Shown here: positions 42,099-52,801 of the stretch, piece after piece
Position numbering within the stretch: the first letter of the stretch is position 1
Layout: every line of letters begins with the position of its first letter
From: Streptomyces sp. NRRL F-6676
GTDB taxonomy: Bacteria; Actinomycetota; Actinomycetes; Streptomycetales; Streptomycetaceae
DNA length: 64,000 nucleotides
Assembly (NCBI RefSeq): GCF_000725625.1
Contig: NZ_JOHS01000033.1
Coordinates: 18,571 to 82,570 of the forward strand
Direction: 5' to 3'
Notes under the pieces: generated by a model
The model's input: the letters and a program-made list of their open reading frames with translations, nothing else
Databases searched by the model: none
Told to the model about the DNA's origin: nothing
Position numbers and translations under genes: made by a program

Positions 42099-42608
42099 CC
42101 GCCCGAGCAGTACCGCGGGGTCGACGCCCACCCGGCGCAGCACCTCCACCGCCCGCGAGCCGGGGGCCGCGGCCACCGCCGCGAGGACGTCCATCCCCCG
42201 TGTCGCACCGCGCCGGCCGCGCCGTGCGCGCCGCCGTGCCGCCGCCATCACCTCGGCCGCGGCCGGCGACCAGCCGCCGGGCCCGCCCAGCGCGGGAACC
42301 GCGCCGGAGTCCTCGACGCTGCTCTGCCAGCGCAGCCCGTAGCCGATGCTGCGCTGCACGAGGTAGCCGAGGAGCCGGGCCACCGTGCGGCGGTCCCCGA
42401 TCGCGGCCCGCACCTCGGGGTCCGACTCGAGCAGGGCGTGCAGGAGGTGGGCGGTGTCGATCTGACGGTCGCCGTCGCGCACCGCCCGGCGGCGTGCCGC
42501 GGCGACGACGGACGTCAGGTCGTCGGTGAGCTGCGCGTCGAGGTCGCTGTGGCGCGGGCCGGGCACGGTGGCCGGCTGCCGGCACTGGGTGGTTGGCACA
42601 TCCCCCAC
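42066..42608 (-). CDS. Clp-N-domain-like protein
   Basis: The 180-residue soluble protein resembles the N-terminal substrate-binding domain of ClpA/ClpC: two helical repeats with VVAAARRRAVRDGDRQIDTAHLLHALLES and VMAAARRRARRG...MDVLAAVAAAPGSRAVEVLRRVGVD. Full Clp ATPase domains are absent. Stand-alone Clp-N proteins may act as adaptors or stress-sensing proteins. The start at GTG 42608 is one of two close choices (the other is GTG 42599). The 3' end is built from units of the neighbouring tandem repeat. Confidence 0.8.
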   Translation of the reverse strand: MGDVPTTQCRQPATVPGPRHSDLDAQLTDDLTSVVAAARRRAVRDGDRQIDTAHLLHALLESDPEVRAAIGDRRTVARLLGYLVQRSIGYGLRWQSSVEDSGAVPALGGPGGWSPAAAEVMAAARRRARRGRRGATRGMDVLAAVAAAPGSRAVEVLRRVGVDPAVLLGRIALTDYVTRN

Positions 42609-42746
42609 CCCATCAACACCGGCACCCCCACGTCATCCCCAGCCGGCAGCATTCGCGGATCCCACGCAAGGTGGGTCCTCTCCCGTGCGCCTCCTCCTTG
42701 CGGATGACACGGCCCCGCATTTCCCCCGGGCGGGAGGACACGCGAA

Positions 42747-42782
42747 ACGGCGTCCCGCGGACAGTGGTCCACGGGACGCCGT
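42747..42782 (-). terminator. Hairpin after the PadR gene
   Basis: Bases 42747-42762 and 42767-42782 pair at 15 of 16 positions around an AGTG loop (arms start ACGGCGTCCCG and end CGGGACGCCGT). It lies 47 bases after the PadR stop, reading on the minus strand, and should end that transcript. Confidence 0.7.
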
Positions 42783-42828
42783 CGGGGCGCGCGGAGCCTG
42801 ACGCACCGTCAGGTCCGGGGCGTCGCTG

Positions 42829-43494
42829 TCAGTCCTCGTCGGCGAGGATCAGGTACAGCTTCTTGCGCGCCTCGTTGATGACCGTCAGCGCCTTCTCGCG
42901 CTGCTCCTTGTTCCCGGTCTTCCAGACCTGGCCGAACGCCTCCATGAGGCCGAACCCGGCCTGCCGGATCTCGTTCAGCGCCTCCCAGTCGACCCCGCGC
43001 GAGGCCTCCTCCCAGGGCGCCTCGGGGCCCTCGTCGGCGGCGGCGCGGCCCTGCTCGGTGAGCGAGAACAGCTTCTTGCCACCCTCGGTCTCACTGGCGA
43101 TCAGGCCCTCGTCCTCCAGCAGCTGGAGGGTCGGGTAGACCGAGCCGGGGCTGGGCTTCCACGCCCCGCCGCTGCGCTCGGCGATCTCCTGGATCATCTC
43201 GTAGCCGTGCATGGGCCGGTCCTTGAGCAGCGCCAGGATCGAGGCGCGCACATCGCCGCGCCGCGCCCGGCCGCGCGGTCCGCCCTTGCCGCGGCCGCCC
43301 CAGGGCCCGGGCCCGAAGCCCGGCCCGCCGAAGGGACCGTGCGGCCCACCGCCTCCGGGCCCGAACGGCCCGAACGCCGCCCGCACCCCCTCGAAGCCGG
43401 GCCCCCCGTGCCGTCCCTCTCCACCGTGCCGGCCGTGTCCATGACCGTGACCATGCTCGTGCTCGAACCCGAAGTCCTGTCCACGCGTACGCAT
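42829..43494 (-). CDS. PadR-family regulator with a His/Gly-rich N-terminal extension
   Basis: The 221-residue protein starts at ATG 43494 behind GGAAG. Residues about 10-80 are an unusual extension rich in His, Gly and Pro (HEHGHGHGHGRHGGEGRHGG, then repeated FGPGGGG-type text). The PadR winged helix follows (ILALLKDRPMHGYEMIQEIAERSGG, SVYPTLQLLEDEGLI) with a C-terminal helical dimerisation part. Many PadR proteins regulate their own gene; a CGATATATCG palindrome lies upstream. The histidine cluster could bind metal, which is an inference. No exporter gene adjoins it. Confidence 0.9.
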   Translation of the reverse strand: MRTRGQDFGFEHEHGHGHGHGRHGGEGRHGGPGFEGVRAAFGPFGPGGGGPHGPFGGPGFGPGPWGGRGKGGPRGRARRGDVRASILALLKDRPMHGYEMIQEIAERSGGAWKPSPGSVYPTLQLLEDEGLIASETEGGKKLFSLTEQGRAAADEGPEAPWEEASRGVDWEALNEIRQAGFGLMEAFGQVWKTGNKEQREKALTVINEARKKLYLILADED

Positions 43495-43538
43495 CTTCAC
43501 CACTTCCATTCCATCGTCGATCGTTCGCGATGCCTCAA

Positions 43539-43548
43539 CGATATATCG
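43539..43548. promoter_or_regulatory. PadR-type operator CGATATATCG
   Basis: A perfect 10-bp palindrome lies 45 bases before the PadR start, in CAACGATATATCGGAA. AT-rich ATAT-centred sites are typical of PadR autoregulation. Confidence 0.55.
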
Positions 43549-43673
43549 GAAACGGGCTTACGGCAACCCCCTGCCGACCTGCGGCTTCAGCCTGCGCGCC
43601 CCGCGCCGAAGCAGTGCCACGCACCGCGGATTGGCCTTGGCCGGTTCTGCCGCGGCCCGCTTAACGTCGTCCC

Positions 43674-44489
43674 ATGCGCATCCGAATCGTCGACGCCTTC
43701 GCCGCCCGCCCCTTCACCGGCAATCCGGCGGGGGTCCTGCTCCTGGACGGGGACGAGTTCCCGGACGACGGCTGGCTGGGGCAGGTGGCCCGCGAGGTCC
43801 ACCACGCCGAGACCGCGTTCGCCCACCGTCTGCCCGAGGGCGGGGACGCCGACTGGGCCCTGCGGTGGTTCACCCCCGCCACCGAGGTCCCGCTGTGCGG
43901 CCACGCCACGCTCGCCACCGCCCACGTCCTGCACACCACGGGCGCCCACGAGGGCCCCGTACGCTTCGCCTCGCGCAGCGGCGTACTGCGGGCCGCGCCC
44001 GGCGCCGACGGCGCGGTCACGCTGGACTTCCCCACCGCACCGCTCACCGAGGAACCGGTTCCGGTCGGCCTCGCCGAGGTGCTGGGCGCCGCCCCGGTCG
44101 CCGCCTTCGGCACCGGTCCGAGCGTCGGCGAACTGCTCGTCGTCCTCCCCGACGAGAAGACCGTGCGGAATCTGACACCCGACCTGGACGCCCTCGCCCG
44201 CGGCTTCGAGCGCGGCGTCATCGCCACCGCCCGCGCCGACGATCCCGCCCGGGGCCACGACTTCGTCTCGCGCTGCTTCTTCCCGCGCATCGGCATCGAC
44301 GAGGACCCGGTCACCGGGGCCGCCCACACGGCCCTCGCCCCCTACTGGTCGGCGCGCCTGGGCCGCATCACCCTCACCGGGCTCCAGGCCTCCGCCCGCT
44401 CCGGACTGGTCCGCACGGAGCTGCGCGGCGAGCGCACCCTGCTGACCGGCCACGCGGTGACCGTCATCGACGGCGAACTCCACGCCTGA
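43674..44489 (+). CDS. PhzF-family isomerase-like protein
   Basis: The 271-residue protein has the two-domain PhzF fold. RIVDAFAARPFTGNPAGVLLL opens it, HHAETAFAH holds the catalytic glutamate, and FTPATEVPLCGHATLATAHVL and DPVTGAAHTALAPYW are the other conserved blocks. PhzF catalyses an isomerisation in phenazine synthesis, but most family members have unknown substrates, and no phenazine genes are near. A TTAACG box lies just before ATG 43674, which has no ribosome site, so the message is probably leaderless. Confidence 0.88.
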   Translation: MRIRIVDAFAARPFTGNPAGVLLLDGDEFPDDGWLGQVAREVHHAETAFAHRLPEGGDADWALRWFTPATEVPLCGHATLATAHVLHTTGAHEGPVRFASRSGVLRAAPGADGAVTLDFPTAPLTEEPVPVGLAEVLGAAPVAAFGTGPSVGELLVVLPDEKTVRNLTPDLDALARGFERGVIATARADDPARGHDFVSRCFFPRIGIDEDPVTGAAHTALAPYWSARLGRITLTGLQASARSGLVRTELRGERTLLTGHAVTVIDGELHA

Positions 44490-44516
44490 CGGCGCCCGCC
44501 ACCGCCCACGGCGGAC

Positions 44517-45317
44517 TCACGCCGTGGGCAGCCAGTCCACCTTCCCCGCGAGCAGCGCGTATCCGACGAACGCGCCGATGTCGAGCAGCGAGTGGGCCAC
44601 CACCAGCGGCCCCACCCGGCCCCAGCGCCGGTAGAGGAGGACGAAGACGACGCCCATCGCCATGTTGCCGAGGAAGCCGCCGATGCCCTGGTAGAGGTGG
44701 TAGGAGCCGCGCAGCACCGCACTGCCGACCAGTGCGGTCCCCGGCGACCAGCCGAGCTGCCCGAGGCGGCGCAGCAGGTACCCGACCACGATCACCTCTT
44801 CGAGCACGGCGTTCTGCACCGCGGAGAGGACGAGCACGGGGTACTTCCACCACACGTCGGGCAGCGCCTCCGGCACCACCGTGAGGTTGAAGCCGAGCCC
44901 GCGCGCGGCCAGGTAGAAGGCGATGCCCGTGCTGCCGATCACCGCGGCGATCACCGCGCCCCGCCCGAGGTCGGGCCAGGGGCGGGTGCGGTCGAAGCCG
45001 AGGGTGCGCAGCGACTGCCGCTCGCGCAGCAGCAGGTGGGCGACGAGGGCGACGGGGACCAGCGCGGTGGCGATCCCGAACAGCTGCCAGGCGAGGTCGA
45101 GCCAGGGGCGGCCGGGCGCGGCCGAGGCGTTGAGCGTGGCGGCCTGGTCCTTCAGCCCGCCGGGCTTGGTCACCGACCCGATGAAGCTGATCAGCGCGGA
45201 GACTCCGCTCGCCCCGAGCGAGAGCGCCAGCACGAGCAGCGTCTCGTCCCGCAGCGTCCGCCGCGCCGGCCGTTCCTCGGTCAGGAGATCCCCCGCCGGC
45301 TCCGCATCCACCCGCAC
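44517..45317 (-). CDS. CPBP-family intramembrane metalloprotease-like protein
   Basis: The 266-residue membrane protein has about seven helices. VLEEVIVVGYLLRRL is the EE motif, SYHLYQGIGGFLGNMAMG the second, and HSLLDIGAFVGY the third, as in CAAX-processing/bacteriocin-processing (CPBP) proteins. The glutamates and histidines that bind metal are kept. Roles range from prenyl-protein cleavage to bacteriocin immunity; nothing adjacent chooses between them. GTG 45317 has GGAGG upstream. A tandem repeat array lies 5' of it. Confidence 0.85.
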   Translation of the reverse strand: MRVDAEPAGDLLTEERPARRTLRDETLLVLALSLGASGVSALISFIGSVTKPGGLKDQAATLNASAAPGRPWLDLAWQLFGIATALVPVALVAHLLLRERQSLRTLGFDRTRPWPDLGRGAVIAAVIGSTGIAFYLAARGLGFNLTVVPEALPDVWWKYPVLVLSAVQNAVLEEVIVVGYLLRRLGQLGWSPGTALVGSAVLRGSYHLYQGIGGFLGNMAMGVVFVLLYRRWGRVGPLVVAHSLLDIGAFVGYALLAGKVDWLPTA

Positions 45318-45441
45318 ACCCGCCTCCGTAGCGCCGTCCCGCCTTCCCCCCCAGCTTGCCCGACGCGAGGGGAGGTCCGGCGAAGGGGGGCAGGTTGCGG
45401 CGGCGCCGACCGAGGGAGCGGCAGCCGGGGGGCGCCCCGGG

Positions 45442-45556
45442 TGCGGGGCTCGGCCCCGTGAGCCGCCCCCGACGCACGAGGCTCGGCGCCGTGAGCCGCC
45501 TCCGACGCACGGGGCTCGGCCCCGTGAGCCGCCTCCGACGCACGAGGCTCGGCCCC
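45442..45556. repeat. 33-bp tandem repeat array, 3.5 copies
   Basis: Units at 45458-45490, 45491-45523 and 45524-45556, preceded by a half unit at 45442-45457, differ at one to three bases. Each contains GGGGCTCGGCCCC or a close form, so each can fold as a hairpin. The array lies in the 282-base gap between the glutamate-cysteine-ligase-type gene and the CPBP gene, both on the minus strand. No gene is supported in this gap. Confidence 0.85.
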
Positions 45557-45599
45557 GCGGGGGGGCGCGGGCGGCGCCCCGGCCGGAGCGCGCCCCCGC

Positions 45600-47120
45600 T
45601 CAGCTGCCCAGCGGCACCGGCTCCGGCAGTCCCACCGGCCAGCCGTGCACCGGCTCGCCCTTCAGCATCAGCTCCCGGTACCGCCGCGTCGTCGCCGCCA
45701 GTGCCGCGTCCCGGCCGAGGCCCTTCTCCAGCGCGTGGTGGAACGTCTCGGCCTGCCACTTCGCGCCGTTGGTCCGCCGCCGGCACCGCTCCTCGATGAC
45801 GCCGAGGTACAGGTCCCGGTCGGCGGGCTCCACGCCCCATGCGTCCAGCCCGGCCCGGGCGAGCGGCAGCAGTTCCTCGCGGACGAGGGTGACCGCGTCG
45901 ACCTCCGCGACCCCGCCGAGCCGGCCGCGCCGCGGCCACCGCAGCCGGGCGTCGATGCCGTACCGGCAGGCCGCCTCGAAGTTGTCGGCCGCGGCCTCGA
46001 ACGGCAGCTTCGTCCACACCGGCCGCGACTCCTCGGCGAGCGCGCGGACGAGACCGTAGTAGAAGGCCGCGTTGGCGACGACGTCGATCACGGTCGGCCC
46101 TGCGGGCAGCACCCGGTTCTCCACCCTGAGGTGCGGGACGTCGTCGACGACCTCGTACACCGGGCGGTTCCAGCGGTAGATCGTGCCGTTGTGCAGGACG
46201 AGTTCGGAGAGCTTGGGGGCGCCGCCCTCGTCGAGCACGCGCAGCGGTTCCTCCTCGTCGCAGATCGGGAGCAGCGCGGGGTAGTAGCGCAGGTTCTCCT
46301 CGAACAGGTCGTACGCGGAGGAGATCCACCGTTCCCCGAACCAGGTGCGCGGCCGCACCCCCTGCGCCTGGAGCTCCGGCGGGCGGGTGTCGGTGGACTG
46401 CTGGAACAGCGGCGGCCGCGACTCGCGCCACAGCTCGTGCCCGAACAGGAAGGGCGCGTTGGCGCCGACGGCGATCTGCGCGGCGCTGACCGCCTGGGCC
46501 GCGTTCCACACGTCGGCGAACCGCTCGGGCGTGACCTGAAGATGCAGCTGCACGGAGGTGCAGGCGGCTTCCGGCGCGATGGAACGGGAGGTGCAGACGA
46601 GCCGTTCGACGCCGTCGATGTCGAGCTTGAAGTCCTCACCGCGCGCGGCGACGATCTGGTCGTTGAGCAGCGTGTAGCGGTCGACGGCGGAAAGGTTCGA
46701 CGACACCAGGTCGTCCCGGTCGAGCGTCGGCAGAATGCCGATCATCACGATTCCGGCGTCGAGCTCGCCGGCTTTCCGGTCGGCGTACGCGAGTGACGTG
46801 CGCAACTCCTCCGCGAGCCGGTCGAAAACCCGCTCACCCAGCCGGTGTGGGGCGATGTTGACTTCCAGATTGAACATGGCGAGTTCTGTTTGGAAATCCC
46901 GACTGGCTATCCTTTCCAGGACCTGTGCATTCATCATGCGCGGCTGACCGTCGCCGTCGACGAGATTGAGTTCGATCTCCAGGCCCATCAGGTTCCTGGG
47001 CCGGTCGAATCGCTTCTCCTCCAGCAGCCGTCCCAGCCCCGTCAGACAGTCCCGGAGCTTGTCGCGATACCGGTGACGATCCGACAGGTCGAACGGCCCT
47101 GCCACGACCTTCTCCCCCAT
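45600..47120 (-). CDS. Glutamate-cysteine-ligase-family (ATP-dependent carboxylate-amine ligase) protein
   Basis: The 506-residue protein belongs to the GCS2-like group. NLMGLEIELNLVDGDGQPRMMN is the N-terminal Glu-rich ATP/metal motif, and MFNLEVNIAPHRL and TSVQLHLQVTPERF are further family blocks. It would join a glutamate-type carboxylate to an amine. Streptomycetes make mycothiol and ergothioneine rather than glutathione, so an EgtA-like or other role is possible, and the egt genes are not adjacent. ATG 47120 follows GAGGAGGG. Confidence 0.85.
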   Translation of the reverse strand: MGEKVVAGPFDLSDRHRYRDKLRDCLTGLGRLLEEKRFDRPRNLMGLEIELNLVDGDGQPRMMNAQVLERIASRDFQTELAMFNLEVNIAPHRLGERVFDRLAEELRTSLAYADRKAGELDAGIVMIGILPTLDRDDLVSSNLSAVDRYTLLNDQIVAARGEDFKLDIDGVERLVCTSRSIAPEAACTSVQLHLQVTPERFADVWNAAQAVSAAQIAVGANAPFLFGHELWRESRPPLFQQSTDTRPPELQAQGVRPRTWFGERWISSAYDLFEENLRYYPALLPICDEEEPLRVLDEGGAPKLSELVLHNGTIYRWNRPVYEVVDDVPHLRVENRVLPAGPTVIDVVANAAFYYGLVRALAEESRPVWTKLPFEAAADNFEAACRYGIDARLRWPRRGRLGGVAEVDAVTLVREELLPLARAGLDAWGVEPADRDLYLGVIEERCRRRTNGAKWQAETFHHALEKGLGRDAALAATTRRYRELMLKGEPVHGWPVGLPEPVPLGS

Positions 47121-47756
47121 CGAAGTGTCCCTCCTCGAATGGGCAGGCCGAGGGTACGGCCGCTGCTGTCATGGGTCACGGGGGATGATGCCCCGGCTCG
47201 GCGATCGATAACGTCCCGGTCGGCGACGGCCGGTCACGCACCGTCCGTCCCGTCCCGCTCATGGCCCACTCCTTCGATTACTCCTTCACGCGAAGCGCCG
47301 CGCCGCTACGCTGGAGCGGTGGTCCACAGGCACATTCAGGGGGCATGAAGCAGTAAGCAGTTCCGGTTCTCAACCATCTCGTGCATCTCGTGAAAAACGC
47401 CAACGAGATTCAGCCGTCCCCTTCCACAGCGTATTCCGAGGTCACGGGCCGGGTACCCACTCCGGACCGGGACAAACCCGTGCTTTTTCGCGACCGAATA
47501 GCCGCTTGTTGTTGATGACGACAACGTCTAGACGAAACATCGGGCGAACACACGTCGTATAAAATTCGCGAACGAGGCAGAGAGTTGACGTTCGCGGTCC
47601 CCGCCCTGTCGTCACAGCACCGTCGTTTTCGTCACGGTGCCGTCAGCCGTCCGGGTACCGGCCCCGCCACCTCTGACCCCGAGAGCTGACAGCGTCGTCC
47701 GCACGCCCACCCACGCCTGCGCGCCACCGTGCCTGTCGAATGAGAGGCGACCCACC
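47121..47756. promoter_or_regulatory. Long divergent gap with an unusually AT-rich segment
   Basis: This 636-base gap separates the ligase-type gene and the plus-strand gene at 47757. Its middle (about 47340-47600) is much richer in A and T than the surroundings, with a TATAAA box near 47559-47564. CGCGAACG (47567-47574) and CGTTCGCG (47589-47596) form an inverted repeat, and GCACCGT/ACGGTGC (47617-47623, 47634-47640) another. I see no supported gene; a 62-codon minus-strand frame at 47336-47524 lacks support. Confidence 0.5.
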
Positions 47757-48374
47757 ATGCCGCTGCATGTCCCCCCGGCTCCCGCCCCCGCCCTGCGCTC
47801 CGTCCTGACGGCACTCGGTTCCCCGACCGCGGTCCGTGAGGCGCGCACCCCCTCGCTGCGCGCCGCGCCGGGCCCCGTCACGCCCGATCTGCCGCTTCCG
47901 GTGCACGTCCTGGAGCGGAACACCGCCGCGGGCGCCACCACCAGGCTCACCGGGTGGCGGTTCCTCATCCGCAGCGGCGACCGGGCGGTGGCCGCCGCGG
48001 AGACGATGCTGACGCCCGACGGCTGGGCCTTCTCGCACTTCTTCGAGGGCCCGTACATCGCCTCCACGGAACTCGCGCTGCGCCAGGCCGAGGCGGCGGC
48101 ACAGCCGCACCAGCCCCGGCTGCTGTCCGTGCCGGAGCTCTACATGCTCACGCTCTGGCTGCACGGCGACCCCACCGCCGACGGGGCGAGCGGCGCCCCG
48201 CTCGCCACCGACCTGCTGGTGCCGCTGGCGCCGGCACCGCCCGGCATCGCCGCGCACCGCCCGTACCGGGCCGCCGACCTGCTCCCCATGCTCACCCTGC
48301 GCACGGCCCCGTCCCCCCTCCTCGGCCCCCCGGACCCCGTGGGCCCGGCCCACGCGGACTCCCCCGCCGCCTGA
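47757..48374 (+). CDS. Uncharacterised soluble protein
   Basis: The 205-residue product starts at ATG 47757 behind GAGAGGCG. Its middle shows a compact domain (TTRLTGWRFLIRSGDRAVAAAETML, then WAFSHFFEGPYIASTELALRQAE) followed by a Pro/Ala-rich end. I recognise no family and no signal peptide. Codon use is normal for the genome, and a perfect 20-bp terminator hairpin begins in its stop codon, so it is a real transcription unit. Confidence 0.7.
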   Translation: MPLHVPPAPAPALRSVLTALGSPTAVREARTPSLRAAPGPVTPDLPLPVHVLERNTAAGATTRLTGWRFLIRSGDRAVAAAETMLTPDGWAFSHFFEGPYIASTELALRQAEAAAQPHQPRLLSVPELYMLTLWLHGDPTADGASGAPLATDLLVPLAPAPPGIAAHRPYRAADLLPMLTLRTAPSPLLGPPDPVGPAHADSPAA

Positions 48375-48418
48375 CCGACAACGGCCCCGCCCCTCACCGG
48401 GCGGGGCCGTTGTCGGTC
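48373..48418 (+). terminator. Perfect 20-bp hairpin terminator
   Basis: Bases 48373-48392 and 48399-48418 pair exactly around a 6-base loop (CTCACC). The stem starts within the TGA of the preceding gene. It lacks a T-run. Confidence 0.82.
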
Positions 48419-48796
48419 GGGGAACGTACGGCGCACCCCTGAACACTCGTCGCGCACGGCACGGCACCCTAGGTACGGACCTGCGCTCAATCGCGCCGCC
48501 CCTCGCTCGTTAGAGGGAAAATCCGCTGGTCAGCCCGGCTTGACTAGCCTGTTCCGACCATCGCCAACCATCCGAAGTGACGGTACTGTCGGGCTGAACC
48601 ACCCGGGCGAGTGATGCGTCTAGAACCTGTGAGAAGCGGTGCCGCGAAATCCCTGCGGATCGACGCCCGCAGGGCAACACTGGGTCCGAGCAAGACACTT
48701 CGCCAACGGGGGGCGGCCATGAACGACGCATCGAGCCGCAGGGCAGAACCGACACTCACCTCACACATCACGACAGAGCGAAAGATCCCCTCCACC

Positions 48797-48997
48797 ATGT
48801 GCAAGCACCAGCCACCGTGTCCGTCCGCAGAATCCGCCGACCGGGAGTCCGCCCGCCTCGTGGCGCACCACCCCGAACAGGGCTGGAGCCTGCTGTGCAA
48901 CGGCGTTCTGCTCTTCGAGGACACCGGTGAGCTCCTGCCCGACGGCCGGGTCATCGCCCCGCACCGCAGTGGTGCCCGGGCGATGACGGCCGCCTGA
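48797..48997 (+). CDS. DUF5999-type small cysteine-containing protein
   Basis: The 66-residue product begins MCKHQPPCPSAESADRESAR, with a CxHxPPC motif and a third cysteine in WSLLCNGVLLFEDTGELLPDG. This arrangement could bind a metal, which is an inference. It matches a family common in streptomycetes. An in-frame ATG at 48719 has a better ribosome site (GGGGGGCGG) and would add 26 residues, so the start is uncertain. The gap before it (48419-48718) holds only promoter-like text. Function unknown. Confidence 0.78.
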   Translation: MCKHQPPCPSAESADRESARLVAHHPEQGWSLLCNGVLLFEDTGELLPDGRVIAPHRSGARAMTAA

Positions 48998-49076
48998 GCC
49001 GGAGGGCGGAGCACGACCACGAAGGGGCCGGCGGGAGAGCACTCCCGGACCGGCCCCGACGCGTTCGCGCGGACGA

Positions 49077-51962
<2,886 letters not shown>

Positions 51963-52034
51963 TGCGGAGGCCTCCTGGTCTGGCGCGACCTGCGAGGGGC
52001 ACCTCGGCGCGGGTACCCCAGCGGCCTCCCCCTC

Positions 52035-52245
52035 TGTCATCTCGACCTGAGAGCTTCGCCGGACCGGCCCTGAGCGGGCGCTGCGGCTTTCACCGTCGGT
52101 GAGAGCGGACACCGTCGATATCCGCTCTGCTTTCCAGAGTGACCTCGTCCGCGCGGTACGGGTGCCTGAGAGATTCCGGGGAGGAGTTGCTCCTTCGGCG
52201 CCCCCGGACTGTGTCCGGAGGGCTCTCCCGCGCGGGGTCGACGGC
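52035..52245 (-). promoter_or_regulatory. Tandem glycine riboswitch in the gcvP leader
   Basis: Read on the minus strand, the leader shows glycine-aptamer hallmarks twice. The first aptamer has GGGAGAGCCC, GCCGAAGGAGCAACTCC and TCTCTCAGGCACCC (about 52232 down to 52161). The second has ACTCTGGAAAGCAGAG, CACCGACGGTGAAAGCC and AGCTCTCAGGTCGAG (about 52140 down to 52041). Two aptamers in a row allow cooperative switching. The platform lies in the 70 bases before gcvP. Streptomyces gcvP genes are known to use such switches to turn on with glycine. Confidence 0.9.
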
Positions 52246-52354
52246 CGCTCACCAGCCTACCAGCGGGTCCTTGGGGCCGGTTGTCGAGTGGCCGCCGCCC
52301 GGAACATGCCGTTTCGTGGTGTTCCCGACACGCACAGCCAGGAGGGACGGGACC

Positions 52355-52801
52355 GTGCAGACCGACATCGATCCGCGCAATCTGATCGGCCGCAAGGCGT
52401 TCGACCGCAAGGGCGCCAAGATCGGCACGATCGACGAGGTCTACCTCGACGACGCCACCGGGCTCCCGGAGTGGGCCGCCATACGCACCGGCCTCTTCTC
52501 CCGGGACGCGTTCGTGCCGCTGGGCCCCAGCGCGCTCGAGGACGGCACCCTGCGCGTCCCCTTCGAGCGTGCCCTGATCAGGGACGCCCCGGACTTCGGC
52601 GTCGGCCGCCACCTGTCCCCCGAGCAGGAACTGCAACTCTGCCACCACTACGGACTCGACGCCGCCGCCTCTCCCCCGGCCCCGGACCACTCGTTCGGCC
52701 GAGTGGCGGGAGGCAGGGACGGAGCCGAGGTCGGCGAGGGCGCCGACGGCGCCCTCCCGGCACCGACGGACGAACTGGCGGGCACGGACGAGGCGTCCTG
52801 A
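52355..52801 (+). CDS. PRC-barrel domain protein
   Basis: The 148-residue product starts at GTG 52355 behind AGGAGGGA. DPRNLIGRKAFDRKGAKIGTIDEVYLDDATGLPEWAAIRTGL and the following strands are a PRC-barrel, a small beta-barrel found in stress-response and RNA-processing proteins. An acidic low-complexity tail of about 50 residues follows. It is divergent from gcvP. Its last 154 bases overlap the 3' end of dinB on the other strand. Confidence 0.85.
   Translation: MQTDIDPRNLIGRKAFDRKGAKIGTIDEVYLDDATGLPEWAAIRTGLFSRDAFVPLGPSALEDGTLRVPFERALIRDAPDFGVGRHLSPEQELQLCHHYGLDAAASPPAPDHSFGRVAGGRDGAEVGEGADGALPAPTDELAGTDEAS

Noticed and set aside
41917..45556. CRISPR arrays at the tandem repeats
   Set aside because: Units are directly adjacent with no unique spacers, they diverge internally, and no cas gene is near.
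47336..47524. 62-codon minus-strand frame in the AT-rich gap
   Set aside because: No ribosome site, no family resemblance and codon use unlike the genome.
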